From Mycobacterium sp. Root265 (GTDB taxonomy: Bacteria > Actinomycetota > Actinomycetes > Mycobacteriales > Mycobacteriaceae), in NCBI RefSeq assembly GCF_001428895.1, contig NZ_LMJA01000022.1, positions 125,369-189,368 on the forward strand: 64,000 nt of DNA, in the 5' to 3' direction. A program made the position numbers and the translations under genes. This document shows positions 44,671-52,465 of the stretch, piece after piece (the first letter of the stretch is position 1; every line of letters begins with the position of its first letter). Under the pieces are notes generated by a model that had not been told where the DNA came from, searched no databases, and was given only the letters and a program-made list of their open reading frames with translations.

Positions 44671-46177
44671 GGGCGGGCCTTATCAGGATCAGCGCCGCCA
44701 CGATGGCCGCCAGCGGCACCGCGGTCAGCGTCCAGCCCAGGGTGTGGATGGCCTCGATCATGCCGGCGTGCGCGCCGTCCACCACCTCGCGGGCCCGCCG
44801 CGGGTCCAGCACATTGGTGCCCGCGGTCGAACCGGCGCCCCCGTGGGCCGCCCGCAACGCCTCCCGCGCCTGCCCTTCGCTGATCCCGCTGCCGGCGAGC
44901 CTGTCGGCGGCGGAATGCACGAAGACGGTGGTGCCGACGAGCGCGAACAGGGCCGGCCCCATCGAGTAGGCCGCCTGTCCGACAGCACTTTTCACCGCTG
45001 CGACCGCGCCGCTCAGCTCGACAGGGGCGGTCTGCAACATGACCGTCGCCTCGATGGTCTCGACGACGGCAGCGCCGACGGCATTGAAGGCCACCGCCGC
45101 GAACAGCACCCACAGTGAGCTCTGCTCGCCGAGCCGGGTGAGCACCAGCAGTCCTGCGACCAGCAACCCCAACCCGCTGACGAGCACGGCCCGCTGCCCG
45201 AGCCGTACCGCGGCCCGGCCCGCCGCCGCGGCCGCAACGGCCGACAGCAGCGCGGCGGGCGCCATCAGGAGACCCAGCGCGGTGGGTGCTTCACCGCGCA
45301 CCGCGACCAGGTAGAAGGCCAGCAGCACGGTCACGCCGCCGCTGAGGAAGTTGAACGCGATTCCGGCGACGACGGCGGCGTTGAACGGACCGGAGGCGAA
45401 GATCCGCAGATCCAGGGCGGGGCTGGGGGTGCGTCGTTCGACGATCACGAACGCCACCGCGGCGAGGAGCCCGATGGCAAGCGCCCCCACCACCTCGGCG
45501 GTCAGTCCGCTTTGGAGCCGGGAGAGCCCGAAGACGGTTCCCGACAGGGCGACGGCGACCAGCAGCAGCCCGACGACGTCGAGTCGCCGCTCGGCGCGCG
45601 GTGTCTCCGGCACGTACGTGCGCACCATGGCCAGTGCGACCAGCGCCAGCGCCGGGGCCACCAGAAAGCAGGTGCGCCAACCGATGTGCTCGGCCAGCAG
45701 GGAGCCGATGGCAGGCATCGGCACGGCCGCGACGAACCCCGCGCCCAGGTGCAGTGAGATGGCGGTCGCCCGGCGCTCGGGCGGGAAGACGACGTTGACG
45801 ATGGCCAGCGCCAGCCCGAGTTGCAGGGCGAACGCCAGCCCCACCCCGGCGCGGGCCACGATCAGCACTCCCGCGTTCGGCGCCAGCGCGGCCAGCACAC
45901 CGAAGACGACCGTGCCCGTCAGGCCGAGCGAGAACATCCGCTTCATGCCGTACTTGTCGCCGAGGGCGCCGGCGCCGAGCACACCGGCCGCCAGGGACAG
46001 GGTGGCCACGCTGGCGACGAAACTGGCGGTGCCCGACGACAGGTGCAGGCCTTCCCGGACCGCCGAGATGTTCGCCGACAGGATCACCGGATCGGCAGCG
46101 GTGATGCTGGCACCCAGACCGGTCGCGACAATCGTCATCGTCGCGGCGGTGCCGGACACCCACTGCGGTTGGGTCAC
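44663..46177 (-). CDS. MFS multidrug-type transporter (DHA2, 14 TM)
   Basis: A 504-residue major facilitator with about 14 hydrophobic segments. The DHA2 features are VASVATLSLAAGVLGAGALGDKYGMKRMF (motif A), ARAGVGLAFALQLGLALAIVNVVFPPERRATAI (motif B/C region) and a large loop near residues 425-470 (HSAADRLAGSGISEGQAREALRAAH), common in EmrB/QacA relatives. Probably a proton-driven exporter of drugs or metabolites. Starts 9 bases after the Fpg-like stop and overlaps the ThrE-like gene. Confidence 0.85.
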   Translation of the reverse strand: MTQPQWVSGTAATMTIVATGLGASITAADPVILSANISAVREGLHLSSGTASFVASVATLSLAAGVLGAGALGDKYGMKRMFSLGLTGTVVFGVLAALAPNAGVLIVARAGVGLAFALQLGLALAIVNVVFPPERRATAISLHLGAGFVAAVPMPAIGSLLAEHIGWRTCFLVAPALALVALAMVRTYVPETPRAERRLDVVGLLLVAVALSGTVFGLSRLQSGLTAEVVGALAIGLLAAVAFVIVERRTPSPALDLRIFASGPFNAAVVAGIAFNFLSGGVTVLLAFYLVAVRGEAPTALGLLMAPAALLSAVAAAAAGRAAVRLGQRAVLVSGLGLLVAGLLVLTRLGEQSSLWVLFAAVAFNAVGAAVVETIEATVMLQTAPVELSGAVAAVKSAVGQAAYSMGPALFALVGTTVFVHSAADRLAGSGISEGQAREALRAAHGGAGSTAGTNVLDPRRAREVVDGAHAGMIEAIHTLGWTLTAVPLAAIVAALILIRPARA

Positions 46178-46186
46178 AGCAGCAAA

Positions 46187-47041
46187 CTACTTGAGCAGAC
46201 GCGACATCCGCCGGTCGGCCAGCTTTTTGCCCGCGGTCTGGCAGGTCGGGCAGTACTGGAACGACTTGTCCGCAAACGACACCTCGGCCACGGTGTCTCC
46301 GCAGACGGGGCACGGCAGCCCGGTGCGGGCGTGCACCCGCAGCCCGGAACGCTTCTCCCCTTTCAGCGTTGCGGCCTGCTGCCCCACCGAACGCGACACC
46401 GCATCGGTGAGCACCGAGGACATCGCGTCGTGCAGGTCGGCCAGTTGCGCGGCCGAGAGTTTGTTGGCGGTCGCGAACGGCGACAGCCTGGCCACGTGCA
46501 GGATCTCGTCGCTGTAGGCGTTGCCGATACCGGCGATCACCTTCTGGTCGGTGATGACGGTCTTGATGCGGCCGCCCTGAGCCGAGAGCACCTGCGCGAG
46601 GTCCTCGGGGCCCAGTGCCAGCGCGTCGGGCCCCAGGCCGGCGATCTGCGGGACGTCCATCGGGTCCCGGACGACCCAGACGGCCAGCCGTTTCTGGGTG
46701 CCGGCCTCGGTCAGGTCGAAGCCCTGGGCCTCGCCCAGGTGGACGCGCAGCGCGATCGGGCCCTTGCCGGGTTTCAGTGGGGTCGGTGCCAGCTTGTCCG
46801 ACCAGCGCAGCCAACCGGCCCGGGACAGATGCGTGATCAGGTAGAGCTCGCCGACCTGCAGACCGAGGTACTTACCCCACCGGGCCGCGCCGGTGACCTC
46901 GTTGCCGTGCAGCGCGCTGACCGGCGGATCGAAGGTCTTGAGCACCGACAGCGCAGAGATGTCGACCCTGCTGACGACCTTGCCGAGGGCGTGCCGACGC
47001 AGATGATCGGCGAGCGCCTCCACTTCGGGCAGTTCGGGCAT
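46187..47041 (-). CDS. Fpg/Nei-family DNA glycosylase/AP lyase
   Basis: A 284-residue enzyme starting MPELPEVEAL, in which Pro2 (nucleophile) and Glu3 are the catalytic pair. The helix-two-turn-helix has the conserved Asn (KVIAGIGNAYSDEIL), and the C-terminal zinc finger is complete (CPVCGDTVAEVSFADKSFQYCPTC). It removes oxidised bases and nicks the strand. H37Rv Rv0944 in the same place is, as I recall, much shorter, so this may be the full-length ancestral form. First gene of the four-gene operon running to the SDR; divergent from the FUSC gene. Confidence 0.88.
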   Translation of the reverse strand: MPELPEVEALADHLRRHALGKVVSRVDISALSVLKTFDPPVSALHGNEVTGAARWGKYLGLQVGELYLITHLSRAGWLRWSDKLAPTPLKPGKGPIALRVHLGEAQGFDLTEAGTQKRLAVWVVRDPMDVPQIAGLGPDALALGPEDLAQVLSAQGGRIKTVITDQKVIAGIGNAYSDEILHVARLSPFATANKLSAAQLADLHDAMSSVLTDAVSRSVGQQAATLKGEKRSGLRVHARTGLPCPVCGDTVAEVSFADKSFQYCPTCQTAGKKLADRRMSRLLK

Positions 47042-47094
47042 GTCACCAGTGTGACTCGAGTGGCTCCGGCGCGAGCACCTATATCGTCTCCCGT

Positions 47095-48660
47095 GTGTTC
47101 ACCGCGATCCGCCGCTTCCTGGTGATCAACCCCGCACCGGGACGGTGGAAGTTCGCGCTGCGGGCCGGGCTCTGTATGGCGGTGCCGGTCCTGGTGGGCT
47201 GGATGCTCGGGGACACCACCGCCGGGCTGATCGCCATCATCGGCGGTTTCACCTCGCTCTACGGCAGCGGCCGGCCGTACCGGAATCGGGCCGGCTATCT
47301 GGCGGGGATCGCGCTGTCCTTCAGCGCGGCTGTGGCCCTTGGCGATTGGGCGGCCGCGATTCCGTGGCTGGGCCTGCTGACCATCACCTTCATCGCCATG
47401 GCGGCGGTGCTGGTCTGCCACGCCCTCACCATCGGCCCGCCCGGGGCGTTCATGTTCGTGCTCGGCTGCGCGGCGGGGACGGCGACGGTCGCCACCCATC
47501 TGCCGCCGTGGCATATCGGTCTGCTGGTGCTGGCCGGTGGCGCGTTCTCCTGGTTGGTGCACATGGTCGGGGTGCTGTGGGAGCCGCGCGGACCGGAGAC
47601 CCGGGCCGTCGCTGCCGCCCGCACTGCGGTCAGTCGCTACCTGGAATCCCACGACGACACCGACCGCCACCAGGCCGCCAGAGCCCTGCACCAGGCGTGG
47701 AACACGCTGGTCAACTTTCAGCCCGCCCGGTTGCGGCCCGATGCCACCCTGGACCGGTTGCGGGCGGAGACCCTGCACCTGCACCGGGTATTCGGCGCCG
47801 CGGTCGCGGACAGCGAGATTCCTGATCTCGATGCCGGCCGGCACGCCGAGTTGGCGCAGGGGGTTCGGCTGCCGCTGGGCCGGCCGAGCAACACCGCCCT
47901 GCTGCGCCGGGCCCTGACGCCGGGTTCGGATTCGATGCGGCTGGCGGTGCGGGTGGGTGTCGCGGTGGCACTGTCCGGACTGGCCGCACTGGCGTTCGTC
48001 GCCGATCATTCCTACTGGGCGATGGCCGCCGCGGTGCTGGTGCTCTACCAGGGTTTCGACTGGACCCGGACGGTGCAGCGTGGCTTCGAGCGCATGGTCG
48101 GCACCTTGATCGGGCTGGGTCTGGCGGCGGCGATCCTCACCTGGCAACCACACGGCTGGTGGCTGGTCGGCGTGATTGCCGCGCTGCAGTTCGTCATCGA
48201 GATGTTCGTGGTGCGCAACTACACGATCGCGGTCATCTTCATCACGCCACTGGCACTGACCATCGCCGCCGGCGGGCGTCCGGTCCCCGATCTGCAGCAT
48301 TTCCTGCTGACCCGCGGCCTGGACACCGTGATCGGTTGCCTCGTCGCGCTTTTGGTCTACCGGGTGGCGCTACACCGGCACGGTCCGGCACCGCTGACCG
48401 CGGCGGTCCGGGCGACGGACGCGGCGATCGCGCTCACCGACGTGCATCTGCGCGCGGGTGCGGTGACCAGTGCGCCGGCCCGTGCCGCGCGCCGCGATCT
48501 GCAGCTGAGCGCGATGAACCTGCTCGAGGTCTACCAGGGTGCGATCGGGGGTTCGGCCGAGCAGCGCGCGGAGGCCGAGAGGTTGTGGCCGACGATCGCG
48601 GCCACCGAACAACTCGCCTACCGGACACTCGCGGCCTGCTGGGAGTTCGAGCACCGCTGA
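47095..48660 (+). CDS. FUSC-family membrane protein
   Basis: A 521-residue protein with two membrane blocks of about six helices each (residues 25-155: LCMAVPVLVGWMLGDTTAGLIAIIGGFTSLYG; 290-430: VADHSYWAMAAAVLVLYQGFDWTRTVQRGFERMVGTLIGLGLA) and helical cytoplasmic parts after each. SYWAMAAAVLV...RTVQRGFERMVGTLIG is the FUSC (fusaric acid/aromatic acid exporter-like) signature. GTG 47095 is the start; TATATC ends 9 bases earlier, so it may be leaderless. Substrate unknown. Confidence 0.78.
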   Translation: MFTAIRRFLVINPAPGRWKFALRAGLCMAVPVLVGWMLGDTTAGLIAIIGGFTSLYGSGRPYRNRAGYLAGIALSFSAAVALGDWAAAIPWLGLLTITFIAMAAVLVCHALTIGPPGAFMFVLGCAAGTATVATHLPPWHIGLLVLAGGAFSWLVHMVGVLWEPRGPETRAVAAARTAVSRYLESHDDTDRHQAARALHQAWNTLVNFQPARLRPDATLDRLRAETLHLHRVFGAAVADSEIPDLDAGRHAELAQGVRLPLGRPSNTALLRRALTPGSDSMRLAVRVGVAVALSGLAALAFVADHSYWAMAAAVLVLYQGFDWTRTVQRGFERMVGTLIGLGLAAAILTWQPHGWWLVGVIAALQFVIEMFVVRNYTIAVIFITPLALTIAAGGRPVPDLQHFLLTRGLDTVIGCLVALLVYRVALHRHGPAPLTAAVRATDAAIALTDVHLRAGAVTSAPARAARRDLQLSAMNLLEVYQGAIGGSAEQRAEAERLWPTIAATEQLAYRTLAACWEFEHR

Positions 48661-48664
48661 ACCC

Positions 48665-49060
48665 TTAGTGCACAGCCCTTTTCGCGTCACCGGTGACAAT
48701 CGACAGCAACCAGCTGACGATGGACAGCACGATCGCGGCCCAGATCGCGGTCCACCAGAAGTCCTCGATGAACAAGCCCCAGTGGGTGGTGTGTTCGGTG
48801 ATCCACGAGGTGATCCAGAGCATCAGCGCATTGATGACGATGTGGATCAGGCCGAGGGTCAGAATGTAGAGCGGTATCGAAATGAACTGCACGATGGGCT
48901 TGATCACCGCGTTGACGAGTCCGAAGATCACCGCGACGACGAAGATGATGCCCGCCCGCTCGAGGGTGGAGTCGCCGCCGAGGATGCTGACGCCGGGCAC
49001 CAGGAGCGTCACCACCCACAACGCGACTCCGGTCAGTGCGGCGCGCAGCAGAAAATTCAT
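48665..49060 (-). CDS. Phage-holin-family (DUF/PF04020-like) small membrane protein
   Basis: A 131-residue protein with four transmembrane segments: LLRAALTGVALWVVTLLVPG, IIFVVAVIFGLVNAVIKPIVQFISIPLYILTLGLIHIVINALMLWI and TAIWAAIVLSIVSWLLSIV. The NAVIKPIVQFISIPLYILTLGL core is typical of the widespread YvlD-like membrane family; despite the name it is a chromosomal housekeeping family, not a lysis protein. ATG 49060 is the start; the longer ORF runs into cobF. It follows cobF by four bases. Confidence 0.85.
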   Translation of the reverse strand: MNFLLRAALTGVALWVVTLLVPGVSILGGDSTLERAGIIFVVAVIFGLVNAVIKPIVQFISIPLYILTLGLIHIVINALMLWITSWITEHTTHWGLFIEDFWWTAIWAAIVLSIVSWLLSIVTGDAKRAVH

Positions 49061-49064
49061 GACC

Positions 49065-49814
49065 TCAGTCTGCCGTGCGCAGCAGGTAGATGTCCATGAT
49101 CCAGCCGTGCCGTTCCCTTGCCGCGGCGCGGATTTCGGCGATGTGTTCGCCCACCTCCCCGACGGTGCCGTGCACGAGCAACTCGTCGGGCGTGCCGAGG
49201 TAGGCGCCCCACCAGATCTGGGTGTCGGGCGGGGTTCGCAGGAACGAACATTCACCGTCGAGCATCACCACGGCCGCCCCGCGGACTCCCTCGTCCCGCA
49301 GCCGGCGGCCGGTGGTGATGAGGACGGCCTCGCCAATATCGTTGAGCGGGATGCGATGCCGCGCGGTGAGCGCCTGGATGGCGGTGATCCCGGGGATCAC
49401 GTCGAACTCGAATTCCACGTGTTCGGCGACCCGGTCCAGGATGCGCAGCGTGCTGTCGTACAGCGACGGGTCTCCCCAGGCCAGAAATGCCCCGACCCCG
49501 TCGGGCCCGAGTTCGGTCTCGATGGCCCGCGCCCACAGTTCGGCGCGCGCGGCATGCCAGTCGGCGACGGCCTGCTCATAGGCCGGCCCGTCCGTCGCCG
49601 GGGCTCGCTTGGGGTCGGGCAGCGCGACGAACCGGTAGCCGGGTTCGGTGATGAATCGCTCGCAGATGAGCCGCCGCAACGCGACCAGATCGTCCTTGGC
49701 GTCGCCCTTGTCCATGGCGAAGAAGACCTGCGTGTCGTTGAGCGCCGAGATGGCCTGCGCCGTCACGTAGTCCGGATCGCCCGCGCCGATACCGATGACA
49801 TGAATTGTGCGCAC
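49065..49814 (-). CDS. cobF: Precorrin-6A synthase (deacetylating) CobF
   Basis: A 249-residue SAM methyltransferase of aerobic cobalamin synthesis that methylates precorrin-5 at C-1 and removes acetate. The tetrapyrrole-methylase start (IHVIGIGAGDPDYVTAQAI), FLAWGDPSLYDSTLRIL and VIPGITAIQALTARHRIPLN are present. GTG 49814 is the start. It stands alone here, away from other cob genes. The M. tuberculosis complex is known to lack cobF, so its presence marks a complete cobalamin pathway in a non-tuberculous lineage. Confidence 0.93.
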   Translation of the reverse strand: MRTIHVIGIGAGDPDYVTAQAISALNDTQVFFAMDKGDAKDDLVALRRLICERFITEPGYRFVALPDPKRAPATDGPAYEQAVADWHAARAELWARAIETELGPDGVGAFLAWGDPSLYDSTLRILDRVAEHVEFEFDVIPGITAIQALTARHRIPLNDIGEAVLITTGRRLRDEGVRGAAVVMLDGECSFLRTPPDTQIWWGAYLGTPDELLVHGTVGEVGEHIAEIRAAARERHGWIMDIYLLRTAD

Positions 49815-49849
49815 CCGCGAAGGCTAGCCGGGCCACCAGCCCGATCGAT

Positions 49850-49883
49850 TACCCAGTACCGCGGGTATTGACTACCGCTGGTA
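49850..49883. promoter_or_regulatory. 18-bp palindromic operator candidate (copy 2) plus adjacent half-like copy
   Basis: TACCCAGTACCGCGGGTA at 49850-49867 matches the 12305 copy at 16 of 18 positions. TACCGCTGGTA (49873-49883), with TACC/GGTA arms, follows 16 bases later. The pair lies 45-80 bases before the AurF-type gene and just upstream of divergent cobF, a typical TetR-operator setting. Confidence 0.55.
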
Positions 49884-49928
49884 ACGAACGTAGCTTCAAA
49901 GCTCACGCAGCATTCGAGGGAGTCGACG

Positions 49929-51122
49929 ATGACAGCTTCGGTGAAGGCACAGACCACTCGCGCGGAATTCGCCGAGCGCCTGCTCAAGGGGTCGGTGCGC
50001 AAGTCCTATGAACCCGTGGTGGATATCGACTGGGACGCGCCGCTGGACCCGGACAAGTTCTACCTGCCGCCCAAGGTGGTGTCGCTGTACGGCACCCCCA
50101 TCTGGGAGGCGATGAGCCGGGCCGAGCAGATCGAACTGTCCCGCCAGGAACTGGTGAACACCCTGTCGGCCGGTATCTGGTTCGAGAACATCCTGAACCA
50201 GGCGTTGCTGCGCAAGATGATGCACCAGGACCCGACCGCGGCCACCACCCATTACGAACTCACCGAACTCGGCGACGAGACCCGGCACATGGTGATGTTC
50301 GGGAAGGCCATCGCCAGGGTCGGCGCCGATCCGGTGCGCCCGAAGCTCTACCAGCGCATCGCCATCAACGCCCTGCCGTTCGCGTTCCGCGGCTCGGTGC
50401 TGTGGGTGGCCGCGCTGATCGGCGAGGAGATCTTCGACTCGCTGCAACGCCAGATGATGGACGATGACGAACTGCAGCCGGTGGTGCAGCGGCTGATGCG
50501 CATCCATGTCACCGAAGAGGCCCGGCACATCCAGTTCGCCCGCGACGGCCTGCGCAAGCGGATGCCGACGATGTCGCGCGCCAAGCGGATGTGGGTCGGC
50601 AATCTCAACGGGCTCGGCGGTCCGTTCTTCCGATTCCTGTTCACCAACAAGGTGCAGTACTACCGGGTCGGACTGGACGGCCGCGTGGCGCGGCGGATGG
50701 CGCGCCGGTCCCCGCACCGTCACGAGGTGCAGATCGCCGGCTTCGCCCCGCTGGCCTCCTTCCTGGAAGAGGTGGGGCTGATGGGGCCGATCGCGCGGCG
50801 GATGTGGCGACGCAGCGGCTTCCTGCCCGGCGGCGCGGTACAGCCGGCGGGACGCGCCGAGATCGAGGACAACGAAGACCTCTACGACGGGCCCGCGACC
50901 ATCGAGGGCCGGGTGTCCCGGGTCCGGCTGACCGGGCACCTGGATCCGATCGACGGTCAGTACCACTGGCAGGGCACGGTTTTCGCGGCGCTGCCCGATG
51001 ACGCACGCAATCCACTGTCGATCACGATCGACAAGCAGTCCGCGTCGGCCCGGTTCACCGAACGCAGCCAGCAGGGCGGCTACTCGATCGCCGGGGTCGG
51101 CGTCCCGCCCTTCCCCCGGTAG
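49929..51122 (+). CDS. AurF-type diiron oxygenase with C-terminal DUF4873 domain
   Basis: A 397-residue protein. The N-terminal 290 residues are a helical AurF-like domain with carboxylate/His diiron ligands visible in LGDETRHMVMFGK, LIGEEIFDSLQRQ and RIHVTEEARHIQFARDG. Residues about 310-397 (YDGPATIEGRVSRVRLTGHLDPIDGQYHWQGTVFA) are a beta-rich DUF4873 domain. AurF converts p-aminobenzoate to p-nitrobenzoate; mycobacterial members' substrates are unknown. Two TACC/GGTA palindromes precede it, so it is likely inducible. An F420 oxidoreductase follows with its own KstR-type box. Confidence 0.82.
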   Translation: MTASVKAQTTRAEFAERLLKGSVRKSYEPVVDIDWDAPLDPDKFYLPPKVVSLYGTPIWEAMSRAEQIELSRQELVNTLSAGIWFENILNQALLRKMMHQDPTAATTHYELTELGDETRHMVMFGKAIARVGADPVRPKLYQRIAINALPFAFRGSVLWVAALIGEEIFDSLQRQMMDDDELQPVVQRLMRIHVTEEARHIQFARDGLRKRMPTMSRAKRMWVGNLNGLGGPFFRFLFTNKVQYYRVGLDGRVARRMARRSPHRHEVQIAGFAPLASFLEEVGLMGPIARRMWRRSGFLPGGAVQPAGRAEIEDNEDLYDGPATIEGRVSRVRLTGHLDPIDGQYHWQGTVFAALPDDARNPLSITIDKQSASARFTERSQQGGYSIAGVGVPPFPR

Positions 51123-51145
51123 CTCGGGCGATTCCGTTCCGCATA

Positions 51146-51163
51146 ACTAGAACGTGTTCTAGT
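51146..51163. promoter_or_regulatory. KstR-type operator with leaderless -10
   Basis: ACTAGAACGTGTTCTAGT is a perfect 8-bp-arm palindrome containing TAGAACGTGTTCTA, which fits KstR TnnAACnnGTTnnA. TAGTAT (51160-51165) overlaps it and lies 7 bases before the ATG at 51173, so repressor binding would cover the -10. Confidence 0.78.
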
Positions 51164-51172
51164 ATCGGCGTC

Positions 51173-52054
51173 ATGCGGTTCACCTATGCGGAAGCCATGA
51201 CCGATCCCAAGTACTACATCCCGTTGGCGAAAGCCGCTGACGAGGCCGGATACCACGGGATGACCATCGCGGACAGCGTCGCCTACCCCGAGGTCTCGGA
51301 CTCGACGTATCCCTACACCGAGGACGGTAACCGCGAGTTCCTCGACGGGAAGTCGTTCATCGAGACCTTCGCGCTCATCGGGGCACTGTCCGCGGTGACG
51401 ACCAGGTTGCAGTTCAACGTCTTCGTGCTGAAGCTGCCGATCCGGCCGCCCGCGCTGGTCGCCAAGCAGGCCGGTTCGCTGGCGGCGATGTTCGACAATC
51501 GCCTCAATCTCGGCGTCGGCACCAGCCCGTGGCCGGAGGACTACGAGATCATGGGCGTGCCGTACGCGCGGCGCGGCAAGCGGATGGACGAATGCATCGA
51601 CGTCATCCGCGGGCTCACCTCCGGTGACTACTTCGAGTACCACGGTGAGTTCTACGACTTCCCGACCTTCAAGATGACCCCGGCGCCGACCAAGCCCATC
51701 CCGATCCTGATCGGTGGGCACGCGGACGCCGCGCTCAAGCGTGCCGCCCGCAACGACGGCTGGATGCACGGCGGCGGGGATCCCGCCGAGCTCGATCCGC
51801 TGCTCGCGAAGCTGAAGAAGTACCGGGAGGAAGAGGAGCGCATCGGCCTCGCCGACGAATTCCAGATCCACGTCATCTCGATCGACGGTTTCACCCTGGA
51901 CGGCGTCAAGCGTCTCGAGGACAAGGGCGTCACCGATGTCATCGTCGGCTTCCGGATTCCCTACATCACGGGCCAGGACACCGAACCGCTCGATGACAAG
52001 ATCCGCAACCTGGAGTGGTTCGCGGAGAACGTGATCGCCAAAACGAACGGTTAG
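51173..52054 (+). CDS. LLM-class F420-dependent oxidoreductase, KstR-box controlled
   Basis: A 293-residue luciferase-like TIM barrel: MRFTYAEAMTDPKYYIPLAKAADEAGYHGMTIADS, LPIRPPALVAKQAGSLAAMF, LNLGVGTSPWPEDYEIMG (typical F420/flavin-binding strand) and KPIPILIGGHADAALKRAARNDGWMHGG. It is preceded by a KstR-type palindrome overlapping the -10, implying induction during sterol catabolism. Same regulatory layout as the oxidoreductase at 19257. The DUF4440-type gene follows after three bases and may be cotranscribed. Substrate unknown. Confidence 0.85.
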   Translation: MRFTYAEAMTDPKYYIPLAKAADEAGYHGMTIADSVAYPEVSDSTYPYTEDGNREFLDGKSFIETFALIGALSAVTTRLQFNVFVLKLPIRPPALVAKQAGSLAAMFDNRLNLGVGTSPWPEDYEIMGVPYARRGKRMDECIDVIRGLTSGDYFEYHGEFYDFPTFKMTPAPTKPIPILIGGHADAALKRAARNDGWMHGGGDPAELDPLLAKLKKYREEEERIGLADEFQIHVISIDGFTLDGVKRLEDKGVTDVIVGFRIPYITGQDTEPLDDKIRNLEWFAENVIAKTNG

Positions 52055-52057
52055 CTC

Positions 52058-52465
52058 ATGTGTGGGTACCCGGTACCCATGATGGACAATGTGGTCGACA
52101 CCCTGCTGGAACTGGAACGCGCGGGCTGGGACTCCCTGTGCGACTCCACCGGATCGGAGTTCTACGGCGCAACCATGCTCGCGGAGGCGGTCATGGTGCT
52201 GGCCAACGGCATGGTGATGGACCGCCAGACCGTGGTGAACGCGCTGTCCGAATCACCGCCGTGGCGCACCTACGAGATCAGCGACGTCCGGTGCATCCGG
52301 ATAGACGAGGACAACGCGGCGCTGGTCTACACCGGCACCGGGTACCGCGACGGCACGGAACCCGCGTTCCGGGGCGCCATGTCGAGCGTGTATCACCGCA
52401 CCGGTGACAGTTGGCGGCTCGCGCTCTATCAACAGACGTCGATGGCGGCCACGCTGAGCACCTGA
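52058..52465 (+). CDS. NTF2-like (DUF4440) small protein
   Basis: About 135 residues of the cone-shaped NTF2-like fold: DTLLELERAGWDSL, EFYGATMLAEAVMV, DRQTVVNAL, YEISDVRCIRIDEDNAALVYTGTGY and VYHRTGDSWRLALYQQT. DUF4440 proteins include small isomerase- or dehydratase-like enzymes and binding proteins; no catalytic role can be assigned. Starts possible at ATG 52058, 52079 or 52082, the later two right after the palindrome. The 3' end overlaps the converging ROK gene by 37 bases. Confidence 0.72.
   Translation: MCGYPVPMMDNVVDTLLELERAGWDSLCDSTGSEFYGATMLAEAVMVLANGMVMDRQTVVNALSESPPWRTYEISDVRCIRIDEDNAALVYTGTGYRDGTEPAFRGAMSSVYHRTGDSWRLALYQQTSMAATLST
52064..52078. promoter_or_regulatory. 15-bp palindrome at the NTF2-like gene start
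   Basis: GGGTACCCGGTACCC has perfect 7-bp arms and ends directly before an ATG at 52079. It shares the TACCC/GGTACC half-sites of the 12305 and 49850 copies, so the same regulator is possible. It lies inside the coding region if ATG 52058 is used. Confidence 0.45.
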
